Source: Limnobaculum xujianqingii
GTDB taxonomy: Bacteria > Pseudomonadota > Gammaproteobacteria > Enterobacterales > Enterobacteriaceae
Length of the DNA stretch: 64,000 nucleotides
Assembly (NCBI RefSeq): GCF_013394855.1
Contig: NZ_JABMLK010000001.1
Location: forward strand, 124,001 to 188,000
Reading direction: 5' to 3'
Shown here one piece after another: positions 55,386 through 63,312 of the stretch. The position numbers were made by a program, and so were the translations under genes. The number at the start of each line of letters is the position of its first letter. The stretch's first letter is position 1. Below the pieces are notes generated by a model that saw only the letters and a list, made by a program, of their open reading frames with translations, searched no databases and had not been told where the DNA came from.

Positions 55386-55405
55386 TAACTTATTGCAATA
55401 AGTTA
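55386..55405. promoter_or_regulatory. 20-bp perfect palindrome upstream of yihG
   Basis: TAACTTATTG and its exact mirror complement CAATAAGTTA abut with no spacer, about 100 bp upstream of the yihG start. This is operator-like; the binding protein is unknown. Confidence 0.5.
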
Positions 55406-55865
55406 GGGTGAAGCAATCACGCGGCGTAAGGCTACCATATTACTAAATTGGCTAATGAACAAAATCTGCGAAGGACAGAAAAGCATATCAGAGGATATTA
55501 GCAGTGACTTCCTCCCGACCTTTTGGTCTGCAGATTATACATATGTCAGTGATAAGCTCAGAATGAATGTGTTGCTTTAACGGTTTTTATAACGCGATCT
55601 TTTGAGGTGTTGGGGAGCATTCAGATGAACTCTCTTTCATCCCATTTTTTACTAAAATTATTTGGTTAATTATCAGAAAAGGGAAGCATAGCCCTTGACA
55701 GATATGAATCACTAATAAATCAAATATCCACAGTTGAAGATCGTGCCATGTTTAGAATGTAAACTTGACTTTTATATATATCTCTTTGATTTATTAATGT
55801 TTATTTTCACTTTTTAGTCGGCTATCTCGTTGTTGTATAAAATATACTTACTTTTACCCACCGAG

Positions 55866-55874
55866 TTATCCACA
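55866..55874 (+). promoter_or_regulatory. Consensus DnaA box upstream of polA
   Basis: TTATCCACA is a perfect 9-base DnaA box, 130-140 bp before the polA start codon. A single exact match could be chance, but it is suitably placed to influence polA. Confidence 0.5.
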
Positions 55875-56003
55875 GGTTTCGTGGGTGATTTGACGGCTTT
55901 TTTTCCTGCCTGCATCGCTAAAGTTAAATAAGCTATTCGTTTCCTGGCCTCAGCTATGGCATGCTTACCACTATTGATGAATCAAACAGCAAAGAATCAT
56001 TTT

Positions 56004-58799
56004 ATGGCTAAGATTGCAGAAAACCCACTGGTGCTCGTTGACGGCTCCTCTTATCTTTATCGCGCATTCCACGCATTTCCACCGCTGACCAACCGTGAAG
56101 GGGTTCCTACAGGGGCAATGTATGGCGTACTGAATATGCTACGCAGCCTGATAGCTCAATGTCAGCCCAGTCATATAGTGGTGGTATTTGATGCCAAGGG
56201 AAAAACCTTTCGTGATGAACTGTTTGCTGAATATAAATCTCACCGCCCACCGATGCCGGACGATCTGCGCGCTCAGATAGAGCCATTACATCAAATGGTG
56301 AAAGCGATGGGGATTCCATTATTAGTTATTCCTGGTGTGGAAGCCGATGATGTTATCGGTACTTTAGCGCTGAGCGCTTCTGCAAAAGGGCGTGATGTGC
56401 TAATCAGTACCGGCGATAAAGATATGGCACAGTTGGTAACGCCGCAGGTTACTCTGATTAATACCATGAACAACACCATTCTTGGTCCGGAAGAGGTATG
56501 CGAAAAATATGGTGTACCGCCTGAGCTGATTATCGATTTTCTGGCATTAATGGGTGATTCTTCCGATAACATCCCAGGTGTTCCCGGTGTTGGTGAAAAA
56601 ACGGCTCAGGCATTGCTGCAAGGGCTGGGTGGATTAGATACTTTATATAGCCAACTGGATAAAATTGCTGATTTGAGTTTTCGCGGTGCGAAAACCATGG
56701 CGGCAAAGCTGGAACAGCATAAAGATGCTGCTTATCTCTCTTATAAACTGGCCACCATTAAAACCGATGTGGAGCTGGAGGTTAATGAACAGGATCTGGC
56801 GCTACGCGAACCTGAAGTGGATGAATTACGTGAACTGTTTGCCCGCTATGAGTTTAAGCGCTGGCTGGCTGAGCTGGAAAGCACAGGCACTCTGAAGGCT
56901 GGTAACAAGAGCAGCGCCGCAGGGAAACCGGCTCCGGTTGCCTATCAGGCCGCGGCCGCTGCGCCGGAAGTTTCCGCCACCTTATCTCAGGAAGGTTATG
57001 AAGTTATCCTCGACTGGGATAGCTTTAACCGTTGGTTAAAGCAGTTGGAGCAAGCTGAGCTGTTCGCTTTTGATACCGAGACCGATGGTCTGGATTATAT
57101 GAGTTCTAATCTGGTAGGTGTCTCTTTTGCCATTGAGGCAGGTAAAGCCGCCTATGTTCCTTTAGGCCATGATTATATTGGTGCGCCAGATCAACTGAGT
57201 GCCGAAGAAGTATTGAAAGCCCTGAAGCCGCTGTTAGAAAGTGAAAAAGCGTTAATCATTGGCCAGAACCTGAAGTTTGACCAAAGTATGCTGGCCCGTT
57301 ACGACATTAATTTACGCGGTATTGAGTTTGATACCATGCTGGAGTCCTACGTGCTGGACAGCGTCGCCGGACGCCACGATATGGATAGTCTGGCAGGTCG
57401 CTACCTGAATCATAAAACCATCAGTTTTGATGAATTGGCGGGCAAAGGCAAAAATCAGCTGACGTTTAATCAGTTGGCCATCGAACACGCCGGTCCTTAC
57501 GCCGCAGAAGATGCGGATGTGACTTTACAGTTACATCTGGCCATGTGGCCGAAGCTACAGCAAGAGTCGAGTCTGGAGCGAGTTTTCCGCAAAATTGAGA
57601 TGCCATTAGTTCCTGTTCTGTCTCGTATGGAACGTACCGGCGTATTGATTGATGCTCAGATTTTAAATCATCATTCGGCTGAATTAGCTCAACGCTTAAA
57701 AGAGCTGGAAGATCAGGCACATGAGTTGGCAGGTGAGTCGTTTAATCTCTCTTCTACCAAGCAACTACAGGCGATTTTCTATGAAAAACAGAAATTGCCA
57801 GTACTGAAGAAAACGCCGGGAGGCGCGCCTTCTACCAATGAAGAAGTGCTGGCCGAGCTGGCGTTGGATTATCCACTGCCGAAAGTGATTCTGGAGCATC
57901 GTGGTTTGGCCAAGCTGAAAACTACCTATACGGATAAGCTACCGCTTATGGTAAATGCGGTTTCTGGCCGGGTGCATACCTCTTATCATCAGGCAGTGAC
58001 GGCAACCGGGCGTCTCTCTTCAAGCGATCCTAACCTGCAGAATATCCCGGTGCGTAATGAAGAAGGGCGTCGTATTCGTCAGGCATTTATTGCACCTGAA
58101 GGTTACCGGATTATGGCAGCTGACTATTCTCAAATTGAGTTGAGAATTATGGCTGACTTGTCAGGTGATAAAGGGCTACTGGATGCTTTCGCACAGGGCA
58201 AAGACATCCACCGGGCAACGGCTGCGGAAGTATTTGGTACCCCACTTGAACAGGTTAGCGGTGAACAGCGCCGAAGCGCGAAAGCCATTAACTTTGGTTT
58301 GATCTACGGTATGAGCGCGTTTGGTCTGGCTCGTCAGTTGGGGATCCAACGGGGTGAAGCCCAGCGTTATATGGACCTGTATTTTGAGCGCTATCCGGGC
58401 GTGCTGGAGTATATGGAACGTACTCGCGTGCAGGCTTCTGAACAAGGCTACGTTGAGACGCTGTTTGGTCGTCGCTTATATCTGCCAGATATTAAAGCCA
58501 GCAACGGTATGCGTCGTAAAGGAGCTGAACGGGCAGCAATCAACGCGCCAATGCAGGGCACTGCGGCAGACATCATTAAAACCGCCATGATAGAAGTGGA
58601 TAACTGGCTGCAACAGCAAGACAAACCACTGGTGAAAATGATTATGCAGGTACACGATGAACTGGTGTTTGAGGTTCATGAGTCAGTGCTGGATGCTTCA
58701 GAACAAACTATCCGTCAGCTTATGGAGCAGTGTGTAAAACTCTCTGTGCCAATGAAAGTCGATGTTGGGGTTGGAATGAACTGGGACGAAGCGCACTAA
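56004..58799 (+). CDS. polA: DNA polymerase I
   Basis: A 931-residue repair and Okazaki-fragment polymerase (E. coli 928). Domains in order: 5'-3' exonuclease (1-290; [15 protein letters not shown] and G-D-K-D-M-A-Q-L), 3'-5' proofreading exonuclease (about 325-520; F-D-T-E-T-D-G near 357, complete and so probably active), polymerase (about 520-931; motif A D-Y-S-Q-I-E-L-R near 705, motif B around [10 protein letters not shown], motif C V-H-D-E-L-V near 883). The frame opens at 55956, but ATG 56004 aligns with the known N-terminus. Spot 42 follows, as in E. coli. Confidence 0.97.
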   Translation: MAKIAENPLVLVDGSSYLYRAFHAFPPLTNREGVPTGAMYGVLNMLRSLIAQCQPSHIVVVFDAKGKTFRDELFAEYKSHRPPMPDDLRAQIEPLHQMVKAMGIPLLVIPGVEADDVIGTLALSASAKGRDVLISTGDKDMAQLVTPQVTLINTMNNTILGPEEVCEKYGVPPELIIDFLALMGDSSDNIPGVPGVGEKTAQALLQGLGGLDTLYSQLDKIADLSFRGAKTMAAKLEQHKDAAYLSYKLATIKTDVELEVNEQDLALREPEVDELRELFARYEFKRWLAELESTGTLKAGNKSSAAGKPAPVAYQAAAAAPEVSATLSQEGYEVILDWDSFNRWLKQLEQAELFAFDTETDGLDYMSSNLVGVSFAIEAGKAAYVPLGHDYIGAPDQLSAEEVLKALKPLLESEKALIIGQNLKFDQSMLARYDINLRGIEFDTMLESYVLDSVAGRHDMDSLAGRYLNHKTISFDELAGKGKNQLTFNQLAIEHAGPYAAEDADVTLQLHLAMWPKLQQESSLERVFRKIEMPLVPVLSRMERTGVLIDAQILNHHSAELAQRLKELEDQAHELAGESFNLSSTKQLQAIFYEKQKLPVLKKTPGGAPSTNEEVLAELALDYPLPKVILEHRGLAKLKTTYTDKLPLMVNAVSGRVHTSYHQAVTATGRLSSSDPNLQNIPVRNEEGRRIRQAFIAPEGYRIMAADYSQIELRIMADLSGDKGLLDAFAQGKDIHRATAAEVFGTPLEQVSGEQRRSAKAINFGLIYGMSAFGLARQLGIQRGEAQRYMDLYFERYPGVLEYMERTRVQASEQGYVETLFGRRLYLPDIKASNGMRRKGAERAAINAPMQGTAADIIKTAMIEVDNWLQQQDKPLVKMIMQVHDELVFEVHESVLDASEQTIRQLMEQCVKLSVPMKVDVGVGMNWDEAH

Positions 58800-58837
58800 T
58801 CACACACTGAATACTCTATAACTGACCGCTTAAACAG

Positions 58838-58869
58838 GCTCCAATGTGATAAACGTTGGAGCTTTTTTT
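58838..58869 (+). terminator. Terminator of polA
   Basis: GCTCCAA / TTGGAGC stem (58838/58856) with an 11-base loop and a T7 run. Confidence 0.88.
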
Positions 58870-59047
58870 ATTTTTGAACATCTTCATAGATAATCACTTT
58901 TGATATCACTGGTGCGGATATCTATGTAACTAAACTACATAAACTCTATTTTTTTGTGATAACAGTCTCGGTATGTAATCAAATTGCTTGTAATTTTTTT
59001 ACAAAAATTGCTTTTCCCTGTGTGAGAAATGGAGTAGAGTTAGCGCT

Positions 59048-59141
59048 GTAGGGTACAGAGGTAAGATGTTCTATTTTTCAACCCTGTAATAGGGTTGGCT
59101 TTATATTAGCCGCCCCATTCGTTTGAATGGGGCGTTTTTTT
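59048..59141 (+). ncRNA. spf: Spot 42 small RNA
   Basis: The first 30 bases (GTAGGGTACAGAGGTAAGAT and onward) match E. coli Spot 42, and the gene sits between polA and engB as in E. coli. The end is the typical Rho-independent terminator GCCCCATTC/GAATGGGGC plus T7. At about 94 nt it is shorter than the 109-nt E. coli RNA; the central part differs and forms its own AACCCT/AGGGTT hairpin. In E. coli this Hfq-dependent RNA is repressed by CRP-cAMP and limits use of secondary carbon sources such as galactose. A -10-like TAGAGT lies at 59034-59039. Confidence 0.93.
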
Positions 59142-59172
59142 ATCTGAAATTCAGGAAATAAGAAGGCAGGGT

Positions 59173-59823
59173 TTACTCTGCTGGCTGGTCATCAGACTCT
59201 TCATCGTTACGATCAAAATCCAGATTAAACCATTCATCCAGTTTCAAACGTAGTTTATCAACGCCCAGTTTCTTCAGAGATGAGAACATCTCAACCTGAA
59301 TGTCTCCCTGAAACGGTAAAATCGCTTCACGTACCATATTGAGTTGAGCTTTACGGGCTCCGGAGGCCAACTTATCGGCTTTGGTGAGTAAAATCATGAC
59401 CGGCAGTTCTACGTCTACTGCCCACTGAATCATCTGCTGGTCCAGATCTTTTAGGGGATGACGAATATCCATCAGCACCACCAGACCCCTGAGACATTCA
59501 CGCTTTTGCAGGTATTCGCCCAGCGCGCGTTGCCATTTACGTTTCATCTCTTCCGGCACTTCGGCATAGCCGTATCCCGGTAAATCCACTAAATGAAGAT
59601 TCTCTTCAACCTGAAACAGGTTAATTAGCTGGGTCCGTCCCGGTGTTTTACTGGTACGAGCAAGGTTCTTTTGATTGGTCAGCGTATTCAGGGCGCTGGA
59701 CTTACCCGCATTAGAACGACCTGCAAAGGCGATCTCAATACCAAAATCAGCAGGCAAATGGGTAATGTCCGGGGCGCTGGTGACGAAATGTGTCTTATGA
59801 TAGTTAAAGTTTTTCAGTGTCAA
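59173..59823 (-). CDS. engB: Ribosome biogenesis GTPase EngB (YihA/YsxC)
   Basis: A 216-residue essential GTPase for 50S assembly (E. coli 210). GTP-binding motifs: G1 [10 protein letters not shown]3 D-L-P-G-Y-G-Y, G4 L-T-K-A-D-K, G5 S-S-L. The frame extends to 59931, but the upstream part does not match the family. The only start that aligns with the known N-terminus (N-Y-x-x-T-H-F-V) is TTG 59823, preceded by GGAG at 8 bases. The C-terminus is acidic. Confidence 0.92.
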   Translation of the reverse strand: MTLKNFNYHKTHFVTSAPDITHLPADFGIEIAFAGRSNAGKSSALNTLTNQKNLARTSKTPGRTQLINLFQVEENLHLVDLPGYGYAEVPEEMKRKWQRALGEYLQKRECLRGLVVLMDIRHPLKDLDQQMIQWAVDVELPVMILLTKADKLASGARKAQLNMVREAILPFQGDIQVEMFSSLKKLGVDKLRLKLDEWFNLDFDRNDEESDDQPAE

Positions 59824-60104
59824 AACGTTCGTCTCCGCGAATAGCAAATTTGGCTGGCAATTATACTGTCTTCCGTAAGAAAGGGTGAGTTTATTGTCAA
59901 TTTTCCCTGTAGCTAGCAGATATTGATGCAATAGCCAGCTAACCCTTGTGAGACATTTGCCATAGAAAAGTAGGGCAATGTCCTCTTTTTTAATTAGCCC
60001 TACAATTTAACACGTTTATTATCAGCTAGTTATTTTGTAGGACAGAAAATACCTAGTATTAATACCAGTTGGTTACTTGTTTAGCCGCCGCAGCATAGTA
60101 AAGT

Positions 60105-60468
60105 ACACATCAAGCAAGGGGATGCACCAGGACAGAAATTCACAGGATGTGAATCTCACGGAAACATCAGGATGATGTTTACAGAGTAAGAAGGAAATAC
60201 CTGACGGAATCAGGTAGCGTGATGCAGGATAGTAACACGGATAAGGAAGTCAGGATACGCAGAAGCGTAGTTCAGGAAGAACAAGAGCTAAGGATAGCAC
60301 CAGGGATGAGCGTGTTTCTCCAGGAAGAGAACAAGGGCAATTACCAGGGAATGGAAAATAACAAAAGGATAGACCGGGACGTTGTTTGTTCACAGGGATG
60401 AGATTAGGAAATAATTTTTCCTTTAATGGTTCGAGACTAAGGCGACAGATAACTCTGTCGCCTTTTTT
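60105..60468 (+). ncRNA. csrC: CsrC-type CsrA-sequestering RNA
   Basis: A non-coding transcript between engB and yihI, the E. coli csrC location. About 21 GGA motifs, mostly AGGA or ACGGA, are spread over 350 bases, many in hairpin loops; each can bind CsrA. It ends in AAGGCGACAG / CTGTCGCC plus T6, the same terminator stem as E. coli CsrC. The 5' end is estimated (about 60100-60120). At about 360 nt it is longer than E. coli CsrC (245) and comparable to CsrB. Expression is probably under BarA-UvrY control (family knowledge). Confidence 0.9.
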
Positions 60469-60519
60469 CTTGGTTTCTGCTAGATTCCGACCCAATATCT
60501 CCACTTTAGAGAATTCGCT

Positions 60520-61068
60520 ATGAAGCAGCCTCAAAATACCGCGAAAGGCAACAATAAAGTTGTCAAAGCAAAGCGTAAAAGTCGTGAAGAAGTTGATGCC
60601 GAGGCTCGGGCGCGCAAGCGTGCGAAAAAACATCGGGGAAATTCAGCGGGCGCACGTACTAATGTTGATTCCCAATCCGGGAAAAATCAGAAATCTACCG
60701 GTGCTTTTAAAGATCCGCGTATTGGCAGCAAAACGCCAGTTCCGTTGATTGTTGAAGGTAATCAGTCAGTGGTGGCTAAACCTAAGGCACCTAAACCGCC
60801 AAAAGCTGCCAGTATTCCGCCAGAGCAAGAATTAGCCCTGTTGGAAAATGACGATCGCCTGAATGAGCTACTCGATGCTATTGATGATGGCAAAAAGCTG
60901 TCGGCAGAAGAACAACGTTATGTGGACAATACTCTCGATCGTATCGATGAACTGATGTCTGTTTTAGGCATTGATTTAGGTGACGACGAAGACGATCTGC
61001 TGGATGAACCAGAAGAGCAGAAAGAAGATATTGTTAAATTACTCAAAAGAAACAATCCTCAAGAGTAA
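60520..61068 (+). CDS. yihI: Der GTPase-activating protein YihI
   Basis: A 182-residue protein (E. coli 169) that stimulates the GTPase Der and restrains 50S ribosome maturation. The N-terminal half is Lys/Arg-rich and disordered (K-A-K-R-K-S-R-E-E-V, R-K-R-A-K-K-H-R-G-N). The C-terminal half is acidic with L-N-E-L-L-D-A-I-D-D-G-K and a run of Asp/Glu near 150. Position between csrC and hemN matches E. coli. Confidence 0.93.
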   Translation: MKQPQNTAKGNNKVVKAKRKSREEVDAEARARKRAKKHRGNSAGARTNVDSQSGKNQKSTGAFKDPRIGSKTPVPLIVEGNQSVVAKPKAPKPPKAASIPPEQELALLENDDRLNELLDAIDDGKKLSAEEQRYVDNTLDRIDELMSVLGIDLGDDEDDLLDEPEEQKEDIVKLLKRNNPQE

Positions 61069-61078
61069 ATAATCGACT

Positions 61079-61267
61079 ATGCAGTTAGTATTCCTGTTAC
61101 CAGGTTTGATACTGGCATGTTATCTGGTCTGGTTATTAGGTAGACTATTATGGCTGAACCAACTGAAACACAGTTGGCGTTCAGCCAAAACCCCCGGTAT
61201 TAGAAAAAGCAGTACTATAAAAAATATGAATAGACGACCGGGGAGACAAAAAAATAAGACGGAGTGA
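61079..61267 (+). CDS. Small predicted membrane protein between yihI and hemN
   Basis: A 62-codon frame with one N-terminal hydrophobic segment (residues 2-27: L-V-F-L-L-P-G-L-I-L-A-C-Y-L-V-W-L-L) followed by a very basic tail. It starts 10 bp after yihI and stops 4 bp before hemN, whose ribosome binding site (GGAG) lies within its end, so translational coupling is likely. Its own ribosome binding site is weak. It might be a shortened relative of the DUF2489 proteins found beside yihI in other gammaproteobacteria; this is a guess. Confidence 0.55.
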   Translation: MQLVFLLPGLILACYLVWLLGRLLWLNQLKHSWRSAKTPGIRKSSTIKNMNRRPGRQKNKTE

Positions 61268-61271
61268 GCAA

Positions 61272-62645
61272 ATGTCGACGCAGATGATTGATTGGGATCT
61301 GGCCCTTATTCAGAAATATAACTATTCCGGGCCCAGATATACTTCTTATCCAACGGCGCTTGAGTTTAGTGAGCAGTACGGAGAAAGTGATTTTCTGTCA
61401 GCGGTTGCCCGATATCCTGAGCGCCCGTTATCCCTCTATATACATATTCCTTTCTGCCACAAGCTTTGCTATTTCTGCGGCTGCAACAAGATAGTGACTC
61501 GTCAGGGGCATAAAGTTGAGCAGTACCTCGACGTACTGGAGCAAGAGATTCGTCATCGTGCTCCATTATTTACTAACCGTCAGGTTTCACAGATGCACTG
61601 GGGCGGCGGTACGCCAACCTATTTAAATCAACAGCAAATCAGCCGACTGATGGGAATGCTGCGCCAGCATTTTAACTTCCAGCCGGATGCTGAAATTTCT
61701 ATTGAGATTGATCCACGAGAAATCGAACTGGATATTCTGGACCACCTGCGTTCAGAAGGTTTTAACCGTATGAGTATGGGCGTGCAAGACTTCAATAAAG
61801 AAGTGCAACGTCTGGTAAACCGCGAGCAGGATGAAGAGTTTATTTTCTCCCTGATTAACCGCGCCAAAGCTCTGGGTTTCCGCTCCACCAATATCGATCT
61901 GATTTATGGTTTGCCAAAACAGACAGCAGAAAGCTTTGCCTTTACGCTACAGCGCGTGGCTGAACTGAGCCCGGATCGCCTGAGCGTCTTTAACTACGCG
62001 CACTTACCAAGCCGTTTTGCTGCTCAGATTAAAATTAAAGATCATGATTTACCTTCGGCTAATGAAAAGCTGGATATTCTTCAGGAAACCATCAGTTCAT
62101 TAACTAACGACGGCTATCAGTTTATTGGCATGGACCATTTTGCTCGTCCGGATGATGAACTGGCTATTGCTCAACGCGAAGGGCATTTGCATCGCAACTT
62201 CCAGGGATATACCACCCACGGTGACAGCGACTTGTTAGGCATGGGCGTCTCTTCCATCAGTATGATTGGCGATACCTACGCCCAGAATCAGAAAGATTTA
62301 AAAGCTTACTACGCCAGCGTTGAAGAAAAAGGCAATGGGCTGTGGAAAGGCCTGGCAATGACTGAAGACGACTGCATTCGTCGTGATGTGATTAAAACCC
62401 TGATTTGCAACTTTAGCCTGGACTTTGCCCCAATCGAGAAAGAACACAATATCCGCTTTGCCGAATATTTTGCAGAAGACCTGAAATTGCTAATCCCGTT
62501 GGAAAAAGATGGGCTAGTCACCATTGATGACAAACGTATCGACGTAACCGGCAAAGGTCGCTTATTGATCCGTAATATCTGCATGTGTTTTGACGTCTAT
62601 TTACGCCAACAAGCACGGCGACAACAGTTCTCAAGGGTTATATAG
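61272..62645 (+). CDS. hemN: Oxygen-independent coproporphyrinogen III oxidase
   Basis: A 457-residue radical-SAM enzyme that converts coproporphyrinogen III to protoporphyrinogen IX in anaerobic haem synthesis. The iron-sulphur ligands lie in P-F-C-H-K-L-C-Y-F-C-G-C-N near residue 62-70, with G-G-G-T-P-T for SAM near 113. The length equals E. coli HemN (457). It is transcribed with yihI and the small membrane ORF. Confidence 0.97.
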   Translation: MSTQMIDWDLALIQKYNYSGPRYTSYPTALEFSEQYGESDFLSAVARYPERPLSLYIHIPFCHKLCYFCGCNKIVTRQGHKVEQYLDVLEQEIRHRAPLFTNRQVSQMHWGGGTPTYLNQQQISRLMGMLRQHFNFQPDAEISIEIDPREIELDILDHLRSEGFNRMSMGVQDFNKEVQRLVNREQDEEFIFSLINRAKALGFRSTNIDLIYGLPKQTAESFAFTLQRVAELSPDRLSVFNYAHLPSRFAAQIKIKDHDLPSANEKLDILQETISSLTNDGYQFIGMDHFARPDDELAIAQREGHLHRNFQGYTTHGDSDLLGMGVSSISMIGDTYAQNQKDLKAYYASVEEKGNGLWKGLAMTEDDCIRRDVIKTLICNFSLDFAPIEKEHNIRFAEYFAEDLKLLIPLEKDGLVTIDDKRIDVTGKGRLLIRNICMCFDVYLRQQARRQQFSRVI

Positions 62646-62662
62646 AGGTTTTTTGTAGCTTA

Positions 62663-62835
62663 ACAAAGCTAATCGTCGGGAGAGACGGGCGTGGGGGTCG
62701 ACTTGGCGTAAGCCAACGAAGTGCCCGTAGCCCGGCTAGGCCCGACGCTCTCCGAATTAAAGTACAGATGGTCTTCCGGCCGACCACAAAGGTAAGATGA
62801 GCAGTATCGCCTTTACGGCCGGAATATCCTCAAAA
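62663..62835 (+). repeat. Dispersed structured element, copy 5
   Basis: Between the convergent 3' ends of hemN and yshB. Outer stem CGTCGGG/CCCGACG (62674/62741), second stem CGGGC/GCCCG (62686/62730), inner hairpin TTGGC-GTAA-GCCAA, downstream TTCCGGCCG/CGGCCGGAA (62774/62816). It is the most regular copy and a good reference. Confidence 0.92.
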
Positions 62836-62983
62836 GCTGACTAACTATAACCAACACCGATACCCGATAATCATCCAGAGAAACTTCAAATTTCACGCTG
62901 CCGCACACGCATGTTGCGTTGACCTTTCCCATTATTCTTATCTTTAGTTGACCCTGCTTCCCTTCAGATATAGAAGGGAAAAA

Positions 62984-63106
62984 TCAGGAGAATAGAACAA
63001 ACATAATCACACACAGGATAGCTGCAAAAGCGGTTTGAGGTGACTGCCCTGTCATTGCACCGACTTCGGTGCTGAAATTAAATAAATTAGCTAAATTTTC
63101 CAGCAT
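62984..63106 (-). CDS. yshB: YshB-like small membrane protein (40 residues)
   Basis: The product begins M-L-E-N-L-A-N-L-F-N-F and ends in a hydrophobic segment, P-Q-T-A-F-A-A-I-L-C-V-I-M-F-V-L-F-S. From memory, the E. coli/Salmonella YshB (36 residues) has the same M-L-E start, P-Q-T-A-x-A-A-x-L-C block and L-F-S end, and lies between hemN and glnG. GGAG and AGGA lie just before the ATG. In Salmonella YshB is linked to intracellular replication. A TTCCCTTC/GAAGGGAA hairpin follows its stop codon at 62959-62980. Confidence 0.85.
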   Translation of the reverse strand: MLENLANLFNFSTEVGAMTGQSPQTAFAAILCVIMFVLFS

Positions 63107-63270
63107 GATCCTGCTCCGTACTGATCTGGAGAAATAATATTGTCGTCATAATACGCAGGTGATGAAATCTGTAAAGTACAAAATTTCACCAACCGTATCT
63201 AAAACGAGATTTGATGATTTGCGCCAAGAATATCAGAATTTGATGGAAAAAATGCGGACTGGATTACATT

Positions 63271-63302
63271 AAAAAAACTTTTTAATCCGGCATCCGTGCC
63301 GG
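63271..63302 (-). terminator. Terminator of glnG
   Basis: CCGGCA / TGCCGG (63287-63302) is followed on the minus strand by T-rich sequence including a T7 run at 63277-63271. It lies 10 bp after the glnG stop. Confidence 0.85.
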
Positions 63303-63312
63303 TTAGAAACGA

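Larger units (their letters stand above)
55290..56003. other. 714-bp divergent region between yihG and polA
   Basis: Contains promoters for yihG and polA, a 20-bp palindrome (55386-55405) and a DnaA box (55866-55874), both listed separately. A 41-codon open frame at 55455 lacks a ribosome binding site. I recognise no gene, tRNA or known sRNA here. Confidence 0.5.

Noticed and set aside
55455..55580. 41-codon frame in the yihG-polA gap
   Set aside because: No ribosome binding site, no recognisable composition or family.
60219..60401. 60-codon open frame on the + strand
   Set aside because: It lies wholly inside the CsrC RNA; its codons are the repeated GGA motifs.
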